Positions 8,484 through 16,412 of a stretch of DNA of 64,000 nucleotides are shown piece by piece; position 1 is the first letter of the stretch; the number at the start of each line of letters is the position of its first letter. Below the pieces are notes generated by a model. The model did not search any database and had not been told where the DNA came from. It saw only the letters and a program-made list of their open reading frames with translations. The translations under genes and the position numbers were made by a program. Origin of the DNA: Inhella proteolytica (GTDB lineage: Bacteria > Pseudomonadota > Gammaproteobacteria > Burkholderiales > Burkholderiaceae_C); the NCBI RefSeq assembly GCF_016093275.1, contig NZ_JAEDAK010000011.1, positions 62,001 through 126,000 of the forward strand, in the 5' to 3' direction.

Positions 8484-9299
8484 ATGCAGCGCCGCGCCTT
8501 GCTGGGTCTGCTGCCGGGCGCGGCCTGGGCCCAGACCCGTCTGAGCACCGTGGACCGCAACCGCCTGCAGCTGCTCGGCCCCTGGGCCATGCCCGGTTTG
8601 GGGCGCCAGCGCGGCGTGCGCGTCTACCTGCCGCCCAGCTACCTGCTGGACCCGAGCCGACAGTTCCCGGTCATCTACTTCCACGACGGCCAGAACGTCT
8701 TCGACGAGGCGACCAGCTACGCCGGTGAGTGGGGCGCCGACGAAACCTTGGACCGGCTGGCCGCGCAGACCGGCTTCGAGGCCATCGCCGTGGCCATCGA
8801 CCACGGCGGCGAGCAGCGCCTGCGCGAGCTCAACCCCTGGGACCAGCAGGGCCAGGGCGCCGGCGAAGGCTGGGCCTACCTGCGCTTCATCGTCGAGGTC
8901 GTCAAGCCGCTGATCGATGCGCGCTTCCGCACCCAGCGCGGCGCGGCGCACACGGCCATGGTCGGCAGCTCGATGGGCGGGCTCATCACCCATGCCGCGC
9001 TGCATCGGCACCGCGAGGTGTTCGGCCTGGGCGCGGTGTTCTCGCCCTCGTTCTGGGTCGCCCCAGGGGCCTTCGATTTGCCCGAGCTCATGCCCCTGCG
9101 GCCCGGCCAGCGCATCTACCTGTACGCCGGCACCGAGGAGAGCCCCGAGCTGGTGCCGCAGTGCCGCCGCATGGCCGCGCTGCAGCGCGCGCAAGGGGCG
9201 GCGGTGCAGTTGCAGGTCACGGCCGGCGCCGGCCACAACGAGGCCGCCTGGCGCAAGGCCTTGCCGATGGCGCTGTACTGGTTGTTCGAGCTGGGCTGA
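8484..9299 (+). CDS. Secreted or periplasmic alpha/beta-hydrolase esterase (Esterase_D-like)
   Basis: 271 residues, starting 2 nt after the stop of the binding-protein gene, so very likely co-transcribed with it. A short export signal is visible (MQRRALLGLLPGAAWA). The esterase fold shows VYLPPSYLLDPSRQFPVIYF, then the oxyanion-side HDGQNVFDEATSY, the nucleophile elbow GSSMGGL (catalytic Ser) and the C-terminal catalytic His in AGAGHNEAAW. Such proteins cleave esters, including siderophore or phosphate esters and acyl-sugars; the substrate here is unknown. The pairing with a selenate/phosphonate-type binding protein is unusual. Confidence 0.88.
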   Translation: MQRRALLGLLPGAAWAQTRLSTVDRNRLQLLGPWAMPGLGRQRGVRVYLPPSYLLDPSRQFPVIYFHDGQNVFDEATSYAGEWGADETLDRLAAQTGFEAIAVAIDHGGEQRLRELNPWDQQGQGAGEGWAYLRFIVEVVKPLIDARFRTQRGAAHTAMVGSSMGGLITHAALHRHREVFGLGAVFSPSFWVAPGAFDLPELMPLRPGQRIYLYAGTEESPELVPQCRRMAALQRAQGAAVQLQVTAGAGHNEAAWRKALPMALYWLFELG

Positions 9300-9435
9300 A
9301 GCGCTGCCAGCGGAATCCGGTACGCGGCTGCGCGTGGCGGTGGCGCGCGGCGAACGGGTGGGCCCGCGCTCCATGCCAAGGCGAGGCCGAGCCCAGGCCC
9401 GACAGCCCCCAGCGGACCCGCACAATCCGGGCCCC
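9300..9435 (+). promoter_or_regulatory. Leader of the ABC-transporter genes
   Basis: 136 bp between the esterase stop and the ATPase start. It contains AGGCCCGACAGCCCCC at 9395-9410, similar to the outer arm of the palindromic element at 7312-7583. No clear -35/-10 pair or terminator was seen, so transcription may continue from upstream. Confidence 0.3.
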
Positions 9436-10173
9436 ATGCTGCTTGAACTCGACGACCTGAGCCTGCGCTTCGGCGCCCTGCCGGTGCTGCAGGGCCTGAG
9501 CCTGAAGCTGCAGCCTGGCGAACGCCTGGCCCTCCTGGGGCCCTCGGGCTGCGGCAAGAGCACCGTGCTGCGCGTGCTCAGCGGCCTGCTGGCGCCCGGT
9601 GGCGGCCAGCTGAAGCTGGCGCGGCCACTGCGCTTCGGCTCGATGTTCCAGCAGCCCACGCTGCTGCCCTGGGCCCGCGTGCAGGACAACGTGGCCCTGC
9701 CCCTGCGCCTGCAGGGCATGGCGAAGGCCGCCGCGCGCGCCCAGGCCCTGCCGCTGCTGGAGCGCGTGGGCCTGGCCGGCTTCGCCCAGGCCCTGCCGCA
9801 CGAACTGAGCGGCGGCATGCAGATGCGCGCCGCCTTTGCGCGCGCCCTCGTCAACGCGCCCGATGTGCTGCTGCTGGACGAACCCTTCGGCGCGCTCGAC
9901 GAGATCACCCGCGAGCGCCTGGGCCAGGAGCTGCTGGCCTGGTGCGCGGCGCGACCCGAACTGGCCGTGGTGCTCGTCACGCACTCCGTCTTCGAGGCCG
10001 TGGCCCTGGCCGATCGCGTGCTGGTGCTGGGCCCGCGCCCGAGCCGGGTGCTGCTGGAGCTGGACATCCGGAGGGAGCGAACCTCAACGGACTGGACCCG
10101 CCAGGACGCCTACTTCGCCCTCGTGCGCCAGGCCCAGCAGGCGCTGGCCGATGCGCTGCGGGAGGCCGCATGA
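9436..10173 (+). CDS. ABC transporter ATP-binding protein, NitT/TauT (SsuB-like) family
   Basis: 245 residues, the usual length for nitrate/sulfonate/taurine-type ATPases. Walker A is GPSGCGKST, the Q-loop FQQPTLLPWARVQDNVALPL is diagnostic of the SsuB/TauB/NrtD branch, the ABC signature is LSGGM, Walker B plus catalytic Glu is LLLDEPFGALD, and the switch His is in VLVTHSVFEA. It energises import of a small anion or heterocycle with the permease encoded next. The stop overlaps the permease start in ATGA, so the two are translationally coupled. The binding protein at 12398 is the likely third component. Confidence 0.93.
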   Translation: MLLELDDLSLRFGALPVLQGLSLKLQPGERLALLGPSGCGKSTVLRVLSGLLAPGGGQLKLARPLRFGSMFQQPTLLPWARVQDNVALPLRLQGMAKAAARAQALPLLERVGLAGFAQALPHELSGGMQMRAAFARALVNAPDVLLLDEPFGALDEITRERLGQELLAWCAARPELAVVLVTHSVFEAVALADRVLVLGPRPSRVLLELDIRRERTSTDWTRQDAYFALVRQAQQALADALREAA

Positions 10174-10937
10174 AGCAGGCGCTGAAGCACTGGGCCCCCG
10201 CCGCGCTGCTGCTGTTGGGTTTGGGCCTGTTGTGGGAATGGGCCTCGCGCAGCGGCGCCGTGCCGCCCTATCTGCTGCCCGCGCCCAGCCGCATCGCGGC
10301 GGTGCTGGCGGAGGACTTCGCCAGCTTCGCGCCCGCCTGGTGGTTCACGCTCAAGGTCACCTTCGGCGCGCTGAGCCTGGCTTGCCTGAGCGGGCTGCTG
10401 GGCGCCGCGGCCTTCGCGCTGACGCCGGCCCTGGAGCGCGCGCTGCTGCCGCTGGCGGTGGCGCTGCAGGTCACGCCGCTGGTGGCCATCGCCCCGCTGA
10501 TCCTGATCTATGTGGACGACCCGCTGGCCGCGTTGCTGGTGTGCGCCTGGGTGGTGGCCTTTTTCCCCATCCTGGCCGGCACCTTGTCCGGCCTGCGCGC
10601 GGCCGATGCCGGCCTGCAGGAGCTCTTTCGCCTGTACCGCGCCAGCCCGCTGCAGCGCCTGCGCTGGCTGCTGCTGCCGGGTGCCGCACCCTACTTCCTG
10701 GCCGGCCTGCGCGTGGGCGCGGGCCTGGCGCTGATCGGCGCCGTGGTGGCCGAGTTCGCCGCCGGCGCCGCCGGTCACCAGACCGGCCTGGCCTCGCGCC
10801 TGCTCGAAGCCATGTTCCGCACCGACATGCCGCGCATGTTCGCCGCGCTCTTTCTGATCATGGTCAGCGGCCTGGGCCTGCAGGCGGCCGTGGCGCTGCT
10901 GGAGCGCCTGTGGATCGGGCGCTGGCATGGGCGTTGA
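10170..10937 (+). CDS. ABC transporter permease, NitT/TauT (SsuC-like) family
   Basis: 255 residues with about six membrane segments. The cytoplasmic coupling region contains the family pattern around LFRLYRASPLQRLRWLLLPGAAPYFLAGLRVGAGLALIG (EAA loop), and the N-terminus carries SRSGAVPPYLLPAPSRI, typical of SsuC/TauC proteins. It forms the inner-membrane channel for the ATPase encoded immediately upstream (4-nt overlap). A terminator hairpin follows 12 nt after the stop. Confidence 0.92.
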   Translation: MKQALKHWAPAALLLLGLGLLWEWASRSGAVPPYLLPAPSRIAAVLAEDFASFAPAWWFTLKVTFGALSLACLSGLLGAAAFALTPALERALLPLAVALQVTPLVAIAPLILIYVDDPLAALLVCAWVVAFFPILAGTLSGLRAADAGLQELFRLYRASPLQRLRWLLLPGAAPYFLAGLRVGAGLALIGAVVAEFAAGAAGHQTGLASRLLEAMFRTDMPRMFAALFLIMVSGLGLQAAVALLERLWIGRWHGR

Positions 10938-10948
10938 CCACCAAGAAA

Positions 10949-10970
10949 AAGGGGCGCCTAGGCGCCCCTT
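10949..10970. terminator. Bidirectional hairpin between convergent genes
   Basis: A perfect palindrome, AAGGGGCGCC-TA-GGCGCCCCTT, preceded by AAAAA on the plus strand. On the minus strand the stem is followed by TTTTT, fitting an intrinsic terminator for the PEP-CTERM gene. On the plus strand it can stop permease transcripts less efficiently. Confidence 0.75.
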
Positions 10971-10989
10971 GCGTCGCTGAGGATCCGGT

Positions 10990-12183
10990 TCAGCCTGCCT
11001 TGCGGCGACGCGCAATCCCCATCAGTCCGACCGCAGCCAGGCTCAGGGCCAGCATGCCGGGTTCAGGAACAGCGAAGGTGTCGATGTTCACGAGTTCAGC
11101 CGTCGAGAAGCGGCGCTCGTTCAGCCACATCACGTCATAGGCCACGTTCCAACCCATGGCGTCAAAGGCGGCCAGGTCGAGCGAATCGATGTATTGCTGC
11201 TGACCGAAGGCCGACGTGGGATCCATCACGCCCAGCTGGGGGTCACCGCTGTGCGCGTCTTTCCAGTGCGAGGCCTGGCGGCCATCACCGAAGTTGCGAC
11301 CGGTCGCCATGAAGGCGTCGCCGTCGTAAATGCTTTGGCCGCCATCGATCGAGAAGAACGGGTTGCCACCAATCGCCCAGTCGCGCACGCCTTGGTCGGC
11401 GCTCTCTTCCGAGTAGCGGAACAGATCCCAGACGGACATGATGGCGAAGTTGCCCAGATTGGCACCCAGATTGGTATTGCCGTCATAGGTGTCGACGCCG
11501 CTGCGGAAGCCCAGGGCATGGCCGATCTCGTGGATCGCGACGCCCAGGAAATCCATCTTGCCGGCATCGATGCCGTTGGTGGGGTCGAAGTCGAAGGCGA
11601 AGTTGCTGCTGAAGGTGACGATGCCGTCGCGCTGATTGGTGGCCGCAGCACCGGTGTAGGTCGGGGTGATGCCCAGGGCCTTGAGCAAGGAGGTGTTGGC
11701 GCTGAAGGCCGAGTTGTTCGCGCCGGCATCGGCATCCAGCACACGGGTCAGCGGGCTGGTGTTCACGCCATTGCCATTGGCTTTCGGGGCGGAAATGAGG
11801 GCATCAACTGCCTGGCCGCCGACGAAGCCCGAGGCGCGCGAAGCCACCAGGCTGTCACGGGCAATGGAGTCCAGCTTGGAGTTGCCGGCACTGCGAAGCG
11901 CGTCCAGCAGCGGCCCCACATAGGACACATTGGTGGTGCTGCCCGTCGAGCCGATGACGCCTGCACCCAGTGCCGCGTAGTTCACTTCCAAGCGCACCGT
12001 CACATCGTTGGTGAGCGCCTTCTCCCAGAAGCGCGCGGCCTGCGTGAAGCCCTTGTGGATGTCGGTGCCAGCGGTCACGCCGCCCACATTGATCAGTTCG
12101 ATCTTCAGGGCAGCGGCAGGGGCGGCGTACAAGGCCAGGGTGGCGGTGGCGGTCAGCGCCAACAGGTTCTTCTTGAGGGACAT
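10990..12183 (-). CDS. PEP-CTERM-anchored putative zinc metalloprotease (NF038122-like)
   Basis: 397 residues with a signal peptide (LLALTATATLALYAAPAAA) and a C-terminal PEP-CTERM sorting signal: VPEPGMLALSLAAVGLMGIA followed by RRRK. Exosortase should recognise this and process the protein for the cell surface or exopolysaccharide; no exosortase gene is in the window. The middle holds AIHEIGHALGFRSGVD, a metzincin-like HExxHxxG zinc site with catalytic Glu, and VMDPTSAF downstream could supply a Met-turn. It therefore looks like a secreted protease. It lies on the opposite strand between an ABC permease gene and the probable binding-protein gene, breaking that module. Confidence 0.88.
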   Translation of the reverse strand: MSLKKNLLALTATATLALYAAPAAALKIELINVGGVTAGTDIHKGFTQAARFWEKALTNDVTVRLEVNYAALGAGVIGSTGSTTNVSYVGPLLDALRSAGNSKLDSIARDSLVASRASGFVGGQAVDALISAPKANGNGVNTSPLTRVLDADAGANNSAFSANTSLLKALGITPTYTGAAATNQRDGIVTFSSNFAFDFDPTNGIDAGKMDFLGVAIHEIGHALGFRSGVDTYDGNTNLGANLGNFAIMSVWDLFRYSEESADQGVRDWAIGGNPFFSIDGGQSIYDGDAFMATGRNFGDGRQASHWKDAHSGDPQLGVMDPTSAFGQQQYIDSLDLAAFDAMGWNVAYDVMWLNERRFSTAELVNIDTFAVPEPGMLALSLAAVGLMGIARRRKAG

Positions 12184-12397
12184 GGTGAGCTTCTCTTTTG
12201 AGCGATGGGCGCGGCCTGCGCCCGGACGGACCAGAAAGATGGACTCGTTAGCAAAATGCGGACCAGCATTGGCAAATCAATGCCTTAACCCACCTGATTG
12301 AGGGGCGTGTAAGGCGCGGCGACACCGGGTTCCCACCAGGCCCATCCGGGAGCGAGGGCAGTGGTTGAATGCGGGCTCTTGCACCTTCCAGCCTGCC
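12184..12397. promoter_or_regulatory. Divergent intergenic region, PEP-CTERM protease / binding protein
   Basis: 214 bp between divergently transcribed genes, partly AT-richer than the genes (TTAGCAAAATGCGG, GGCAAATCAATGCC), as expected for promoters. No confident -35/-10 pair could be assigned. GCATTGGCAAATCAATGC contains an imperfect inverted repeat (GCATTG/CAATGC, 12265-12282) that could be an operator. Confidence 0.4.
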
Positions 12398-13381
12398 ATG
12401 CTGAACCGCCGTCACCTGCTCGCCAGCCCCCTGCTCGCCGCCCCGGCCTTCATCCGCGCCCAAGGCGCCAGCCAGCCCGAGAAGATCGTCTTCGCCACCA
12501 ACTGGAAGGCCCAGGCCGCGCATGGCGGCTTCTACCAGGCGCTGGTGGATGGCACGTACGCCAAGGCCGGGCTGCAGGTCGAGATCCGCCAGGGCGGGCC
12601 GCAGGTGAACAACCGCCCGCTGCTGCCGGCCAAGAAGATCGACTTCCTGATGACGGGCAATCTGCTGCACGCCTTCGACAACGCCAAGATGGGCGTGCCC
12701 ACCTTGAGCGTGGCGGCGGTGTTCCAGAAGGACCCGCAGGCGTTGATGGCGCATCCGGGCCAGGGGTATGAATCCTTCGAGGCGTTGAAGAAGGCGCCGC
12801 GCATCTGGATTGCCAAGGACGCGCAGTACAGCTGGTGGCAATGGCTGAAGCGCCGCCACGGCTTCCGCGACGAGGCGCTGCGCCCCTACAACTACACGCT
12901 CGGCCCCTTTCTGGCGAACAAGCAGTCGGTGCAGCAGGGCTACTCGGTGGCCGAGCCCATCTACGTGAAGCAGCAGGGCGGCTTCGACCCGGTGGTGCAC
13001 CTGCTGGCCGACCAGGGCTGGAGCACGCCCAGCACCCTGATCGACGCCCATGCCGACACGGTGGCGCAGCGCCCCGACCTGGTGCAGCGCTTCGTGGACG
13101 CCAGCCTGGCGGGCTGGCAGGCCTATCTGGCCGGCAGCCCGGCCCAGCGCGCCGCGGCCGACACCCGCATGCGCCAGGACAACCCCGAGATGAACCAGGC
13201 CGAGCTGGAGGCCAGCCACGCGCTGATGGTCAAGCAGCAGCTGGCGGGCGCCCGCCCCGGGCCCCTGAGCCTGGCGCGCGCCGACGCCTTCTTGCAGGAC
13301 ATGGTCAAGACCGGGCTCTACAAGGCCGGCGAGGTGGATCTGAAGAAGGTCGTCAGCGAGCGCTTCGCGCCGAAGAGCTGA
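12398..13381 (+). CDS. NMT1/THI5-like ABC transporter substrate-binding protein
   Basis: 327 residues. The N-terminus HLLASPLLAAPAFIRAQGA is an export signal. The mature part has the NMT1/THI5 fold of binding proteins for pyrimidine precursors, sulfonates, nitrate or similar ligands: ATNWKAQAAHGGFYQALVDG, YAKAGLQVEIRQGGPQVNN, KKIDFLMTGNLL and QQGYSVAEPIYVKQQG. It is the natural partner of the ATPase/permease pair at 9436-10937, from which it is separated by the oppositely oriented PEP-CTERM gene. The ligand cannot be named from sequence; a pyrimidine, flavin precursor or sulfonate is plausible. The ATG at 12398 places the signal peptide correctly. Confidence 0.85.
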   Translation: MLNRRHLLASPLLAAPAFIRAQGASQPEKIVFATNWKAQAAHGGFYQALVDGTYAKAGLQVEIRQGGPQVNNRPLLPAKKIDFLMTGNLLHAFDNAKMGVPTLSVAAVFQKDPQALMAHPGQGYESFEALKKAPRIWIAKDAQYSWWQWLKRRHGFRDEALRPYNYTLGPFLANKQSVQQGYSVAEPIYVKQQGGFDPVVHLLADQGWSTPSTLIDAHADTVAQRPDLVQRFVDASLAGWQAYLAGSPAQRAAADTRMRQDNPEMNQAELEASHALMVKQQLAGARPGPLSLARADAFLQDMVKTGLYKAGEVDLKKVVSERFAPKS

Positions 13382-15673
13382 TCAACGGCTTTGCAGCTGG
13401 GCGCGCAAGGCGCGCCCAAGTGCCGCCTCGGCGGCCAGGAAGGGCCCGAGCTGGGCCGTCGTCAGGATCTCGCCGCGCTCGCGCGCCTGCAGCAGCCACT
13501 CGGCCTGGCGCAGCACCTCGGCATGGCGCTGGCGCAGCGCGTCGATGCGCGGCGTGTCCAGCGTCGGGCTGTGCAGCCACTCGGCCAGGCGGGTGGCGGC
13601 CAGAGGCTGCGGGGCCTGCTCGCGCTGGCCCTGCAGGTAGCGTGCCACGGCGCGCACGCAGGCGCGGTGGTCCATGTAGACGCGCAGCAGCGGCAGGTTC
13701 TCGCGGCTGACCATCTGCAGGCCCTGCCACTCCAGTGGCGGGTTCCATTGGTCCACCCAGCGCGGCAGCTCGGCGGCCGGCATGGGGCGGGCGATGCCAT
13801 AGCCCTGCGCCAGCTCGCAGCCCAGCTGCAGCAGCACGGCGCCGTGCTCGGTGCTCTCGACGCCCTCGGCGATCACCTCGCGGCGGAAGGCCGCCGCCAG
13901 GCCGATGACGCCATCCAGGATGGCGAGGTCGTCGGCGTCGTCCAGCATGTCGCGCACGAAGCTCTGGTCGATCTTGAGCTGGGCCACCGGCAGGCGCTTC
14001 AGGTAGGTCAGCGAGGAGTAGCCGGTGCCGAAGTCGTCGAGCGCGAACACCAGGCCGCCGCCGCGCCCTTCCACCATGGTGCGCGAGACGCCCACCAGGT
14101 CTTCCAGCGCGCTGGTTTCCAGCACCTCCAGCTGCAGGTCCTGCGGGTACAGGCCGGGGTGGCGGGCAATGGCGGCCAGCACGCGCGCCACGAAATCGCT
14201 CTGCTGCAGCTGGCGCGCCGCCACGTTGACGCTGACGGGCAGGTGCAGGCCCTGCTCGCGCCAGTCGCTCATCTGCTGCAGCGCGGCCTCGATGACCCAG
14301 TGGCCGAGATCGCAGATCAGCGGGTGGTCCTCGATCAGCGGCAGGAACTGCCCCGGCGCCAGCAGGCCGCGCTGCGGGTGCTGCCAGCGCACCAGGGCCT
14401 CGGCGCCGATGACTTTGCCGGTGCGCAGATTGACCTTGGGCTGGTAGTGCAGGATGAACTCGCGCCGCTCCAGCGCCAGGCGCAGGCTCTCGACCGATTC
14501 GAGCTGGCCGCGCACCTGGGCGGCTTCTTCGATGTCGAACACGTGGTAGCGGTTCTTGCCGCTCACCTTGGCCTGGTACATGGCCTGGTCGGCCTGGCGC
14601 AGCAGCTGGTCGGCGTCCACGTCCTCCGCCTGCGGATAGAAGGTCACGCCCAGACTGCCGGACACCTGCACGCTCGCGCCGTCGAGCGCAAAGGGCTGGG
14701 CGATCTCGCGCAGCATGCGCGTCAGCAGGGCGTCGCAGGTGGGCTCGTCGGGCAGGTCCAGCAGCACCACCACGAACTCGTCGCCACCCAGGCGGGCCAG
14801 CGTGTCACCCTCGCGCAGCACCTGGCGCATGCGGGTGGAGAGCTCGACCAGCAGGCGGTCACCGGCGTCGTGGCCATGCTCGTCGTTCACTTCCTTGAAG
14901 CCGTCCAGATCCAGATAAGCGATGGCGATGCGGCCGGCATGGCGCGGCGCCATCGCCATGGCGTGCTTGAGCCGATCGGCCAGCAGCACGCGGTTGGGCA
15001 GGGCGGTGAGGGCGTCGTAGTGGGCGATGTGCTCGAGCCGCTGGGCCTGTTCCTTCAGCGCCGTGATGTCGGTCATCAGGCTGATGTAGTGGGTGATCTG
15101 GCCCTGCTCATTGCGCACCGCACTGATGGTTTCGAGCGAGGCGAACAGCTCACCGCCCTTGCGGCGGTCCCAGATCTCGCCTTGCCACTGGCCCTGCTGC
15201 TGCAGGTCCTGCCAGAGGCGCTGGTAGTACTCGGGCGGATGGCGGCCGGAGTCAAGCAGGCGCGGCGAGCGGCCCATCAGCTCGTCGCGCGAGTAGCCGG
15301 TGACGCGCGTGAAGGCCTCGTTGACGTCGACGATCAGGCCGGAGGCGTCGGTGATCATGATGCCCTCGCGCGCGTGCGTGAACACGCCGGCGGCCAGCTG
15401 CAGGCGCTGCACGGTCTCGCGGCGCTCGCTCTCCAGCCGGTGCAGGCGGCGCTGGGTGTCGAGCAGCCGGCCCATCAGCGAGTCGGGCGGGGGTTCCTCG
15501 GCCAGCGGCACATGGCTTTCGAACTCGGCGCGGCTGAGCTCGGCAATCTGCGCCTCCAGCTCATCCAGGCTGCCGCCCATGCGCAGGCGCAGGCGCCGTG
15601 CCTGGCGCAGGCGGCGCAGGGCCCCCAGCAGCAGCAGGGCCAGCAGCAGGCCCGGCAGCCAGATCCAGCTCAT
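13382..15673 (-). CDS. Membrane-anchored PAS-GGDEF-EAL protein with a CZB-like tail
   Basis: 763-residue cyclic-di-GMP enzyme. It has an N-terminal membrane anchor (WLPGLLLALLLLGALRR), a coiled linker, a PAS domain (about 105-220; ITDASGLIVDVNEAFTRVTG), a GGDEF domain with intact ARLGGDEF and an RxxD (REGD) inhibitory-site pattern just upstream, and an EAL domain with intact GAEALVRWQHP, LDDFGTGYSSLTYLKRLP, KIDQSFV and VIAEGVES. Both synthesis and hydrolysis of c-di-GMP are therefore possible. The last ~110 residues (DHRACVRAVARYL ... RLAEWLHSP ... LRQRHAEVL) resemble a degenerate chemoreceptor zinc-binding (CZB) domain, which is inference. The ATG at 15673 is chosen because the anchor begins there. 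It lies 154 nt downstream of the HutD-family gene on the same strand. Confidence 0.92.
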   Translation of the reverse strand: MSWIWLPGLLLALLLLGALRRLRQARRLRLRMGGSLDELEAQIAELSRAEFESHVPLAEEPPPDSLMGRLLDTQRRLHRLESERRETVQRLQLAAGVFTHAREGIMITDASGLIVDVNEAFTRVTGYSRDELMGRSPRLLDSGRHPPEYYQRLWQDLQQQGQWQGEIWDRRKGGELFASLETISAVRNEQGQITHYISLMTDITALKEQAQRLEHIAHYDALTALPNRVLLADRLKHAMAMAPRHAGRIAIAYLDLDGFKEVNDEHGHDAGDRLLVELSTRMRQVLREGDTLARLGGDEFVVVLLDLPDEPTCDALLTRMLREIAQPFALDGASVQVSGSLGVTFYPQAEDVDADQLLRQADQAMYQAKVSGKNRYHVFDIEEAAQVRGQLESVESLRLALERREFILHYQPKVNLRTGKVIGAEALVRWQHPQRGLLAPGQFLPLIEDHPLICDLGHWVIEAALQQMSDWREQGLHLPVSVNVAARQLQQSDFVARVLAAIARHPGLYPQDLQLEVLETSALEDLVGVSRTMVEGRGGGLVFALDDFGTGYSSLTYLKRLPVAQLKIDQSFVRDMLDDADDLAILDGVIGLAAAFRREVIAEGVESTEHGAVLLQLGCELAQGYGIARPMPAAELPRWVDQWNPPLEWQGLQMVSRENLPLLRVYMDHRACVRAVARYLQGQREQAPQPLAATRLAEWLHSPTLDTPRIDALRQRHAEVLRQAEWLLQARERGEILTTAQLGPFLAAEAALGRALRAQLQSR

Positions 15674-15827
15674 CGGGTCCGGCTGCGCGCAGCGCGCAGG
15701 CTCAGGGGATTGGGGAGACGCCGCATCAGCGATGAGGGTTTTCGCGCAAGGGTGAGAACCGATTTGGGGGGCGTTTGTAACCCGTGGGGCGGGGCGGCCA
15801 CCCCCGGGGCGGCCCTGGCTTGGTCCC

Positions 15828-16379
15828 TCAGCCCACTTGGGCGCCGAGCCAGTAGGCCGGCTGCGCGTCGTCAAGCTGCAGGCGCAGCGGGCTGGCGGGC
15901 AGGTCCAGCGCCAGGCTCCAGGCCGGCAAGGCGTGCACCGTGCCCGCGGCGTCCAGCAGGCGCGCCGGCGCCACGGTGAAGCAGGCGCGCCAGGGCCAGG
16001 GGGCGTCCCACTCGACGTCGCTGCGCACGCGCTGCAGCGTGCCGCTGCGCTCGCGCAGCATCAGGTTGAGGTCGCGCGTGGCGCCGCCCAGCAGGCGGCA
16101 GCCAGGGGCGGCGGCGCCATCGAACGCCAGGGCCTCGCTGGCCGGCGTCAGCTGCAGCGCCTGGCCGTCCAGCGTCAGCTCCACGCCCGGGCCTTGCAGC
16201 ACCGCGAAGTGGCGCTGCACGCCCGGGAAAGACGAGAAGGGCCCGTCCTGCTCGATGTCCGCCAGGCTGACGCGCAGTCGCCAGTCAGCGCCGGCGGGTT
16301 CGGCAAAGAGCTCGCGGGTCTGCCCACCGCCATTGCGCCAGGGGGTGGGGGGGATGGAGTCGGCCAGAAGGATCTGCAT
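15828..16379 (-). CDS. HutD/Ves family protein
   Basis: 183-residue cupin-like protein of the HutD family. The N-terminal motif [19 protein letters not shown] is the family signature, followed by [21 protein letters not shown], also diagnostic. HutD accompanies histidine-utilisation genes in other bacteria, where it is thought to buffer histidine degradation; Ves is its E. coli relative. No hut genes are present here, so only the family name is justified. The start is only 33 nt from the divergent CoA-transferase start, so the two genes share a very compact promoter region. Confidence 0.88.
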   Translation of the reverse strand: MQILLADSIPPTPWRNGGGQTRELFAEPAGADWRLRVSLADIEQDGPFSSFPGVQRHFAVLQGPGVELTLDGQALQLTPASEALAFDGAAAPGCRLLGGATRDLNLMLRERSGTLQRVRSDVEWDAPWPWRACFTVAPARLLDAAGTVHALPAWSLALDLPASPLRLQLDDAQPAYWLGAQVG

Positions 16380-16412
16380 GGGGCGAAGCGTAGCGGCGCT
16401 ACGCTTGCGCGC

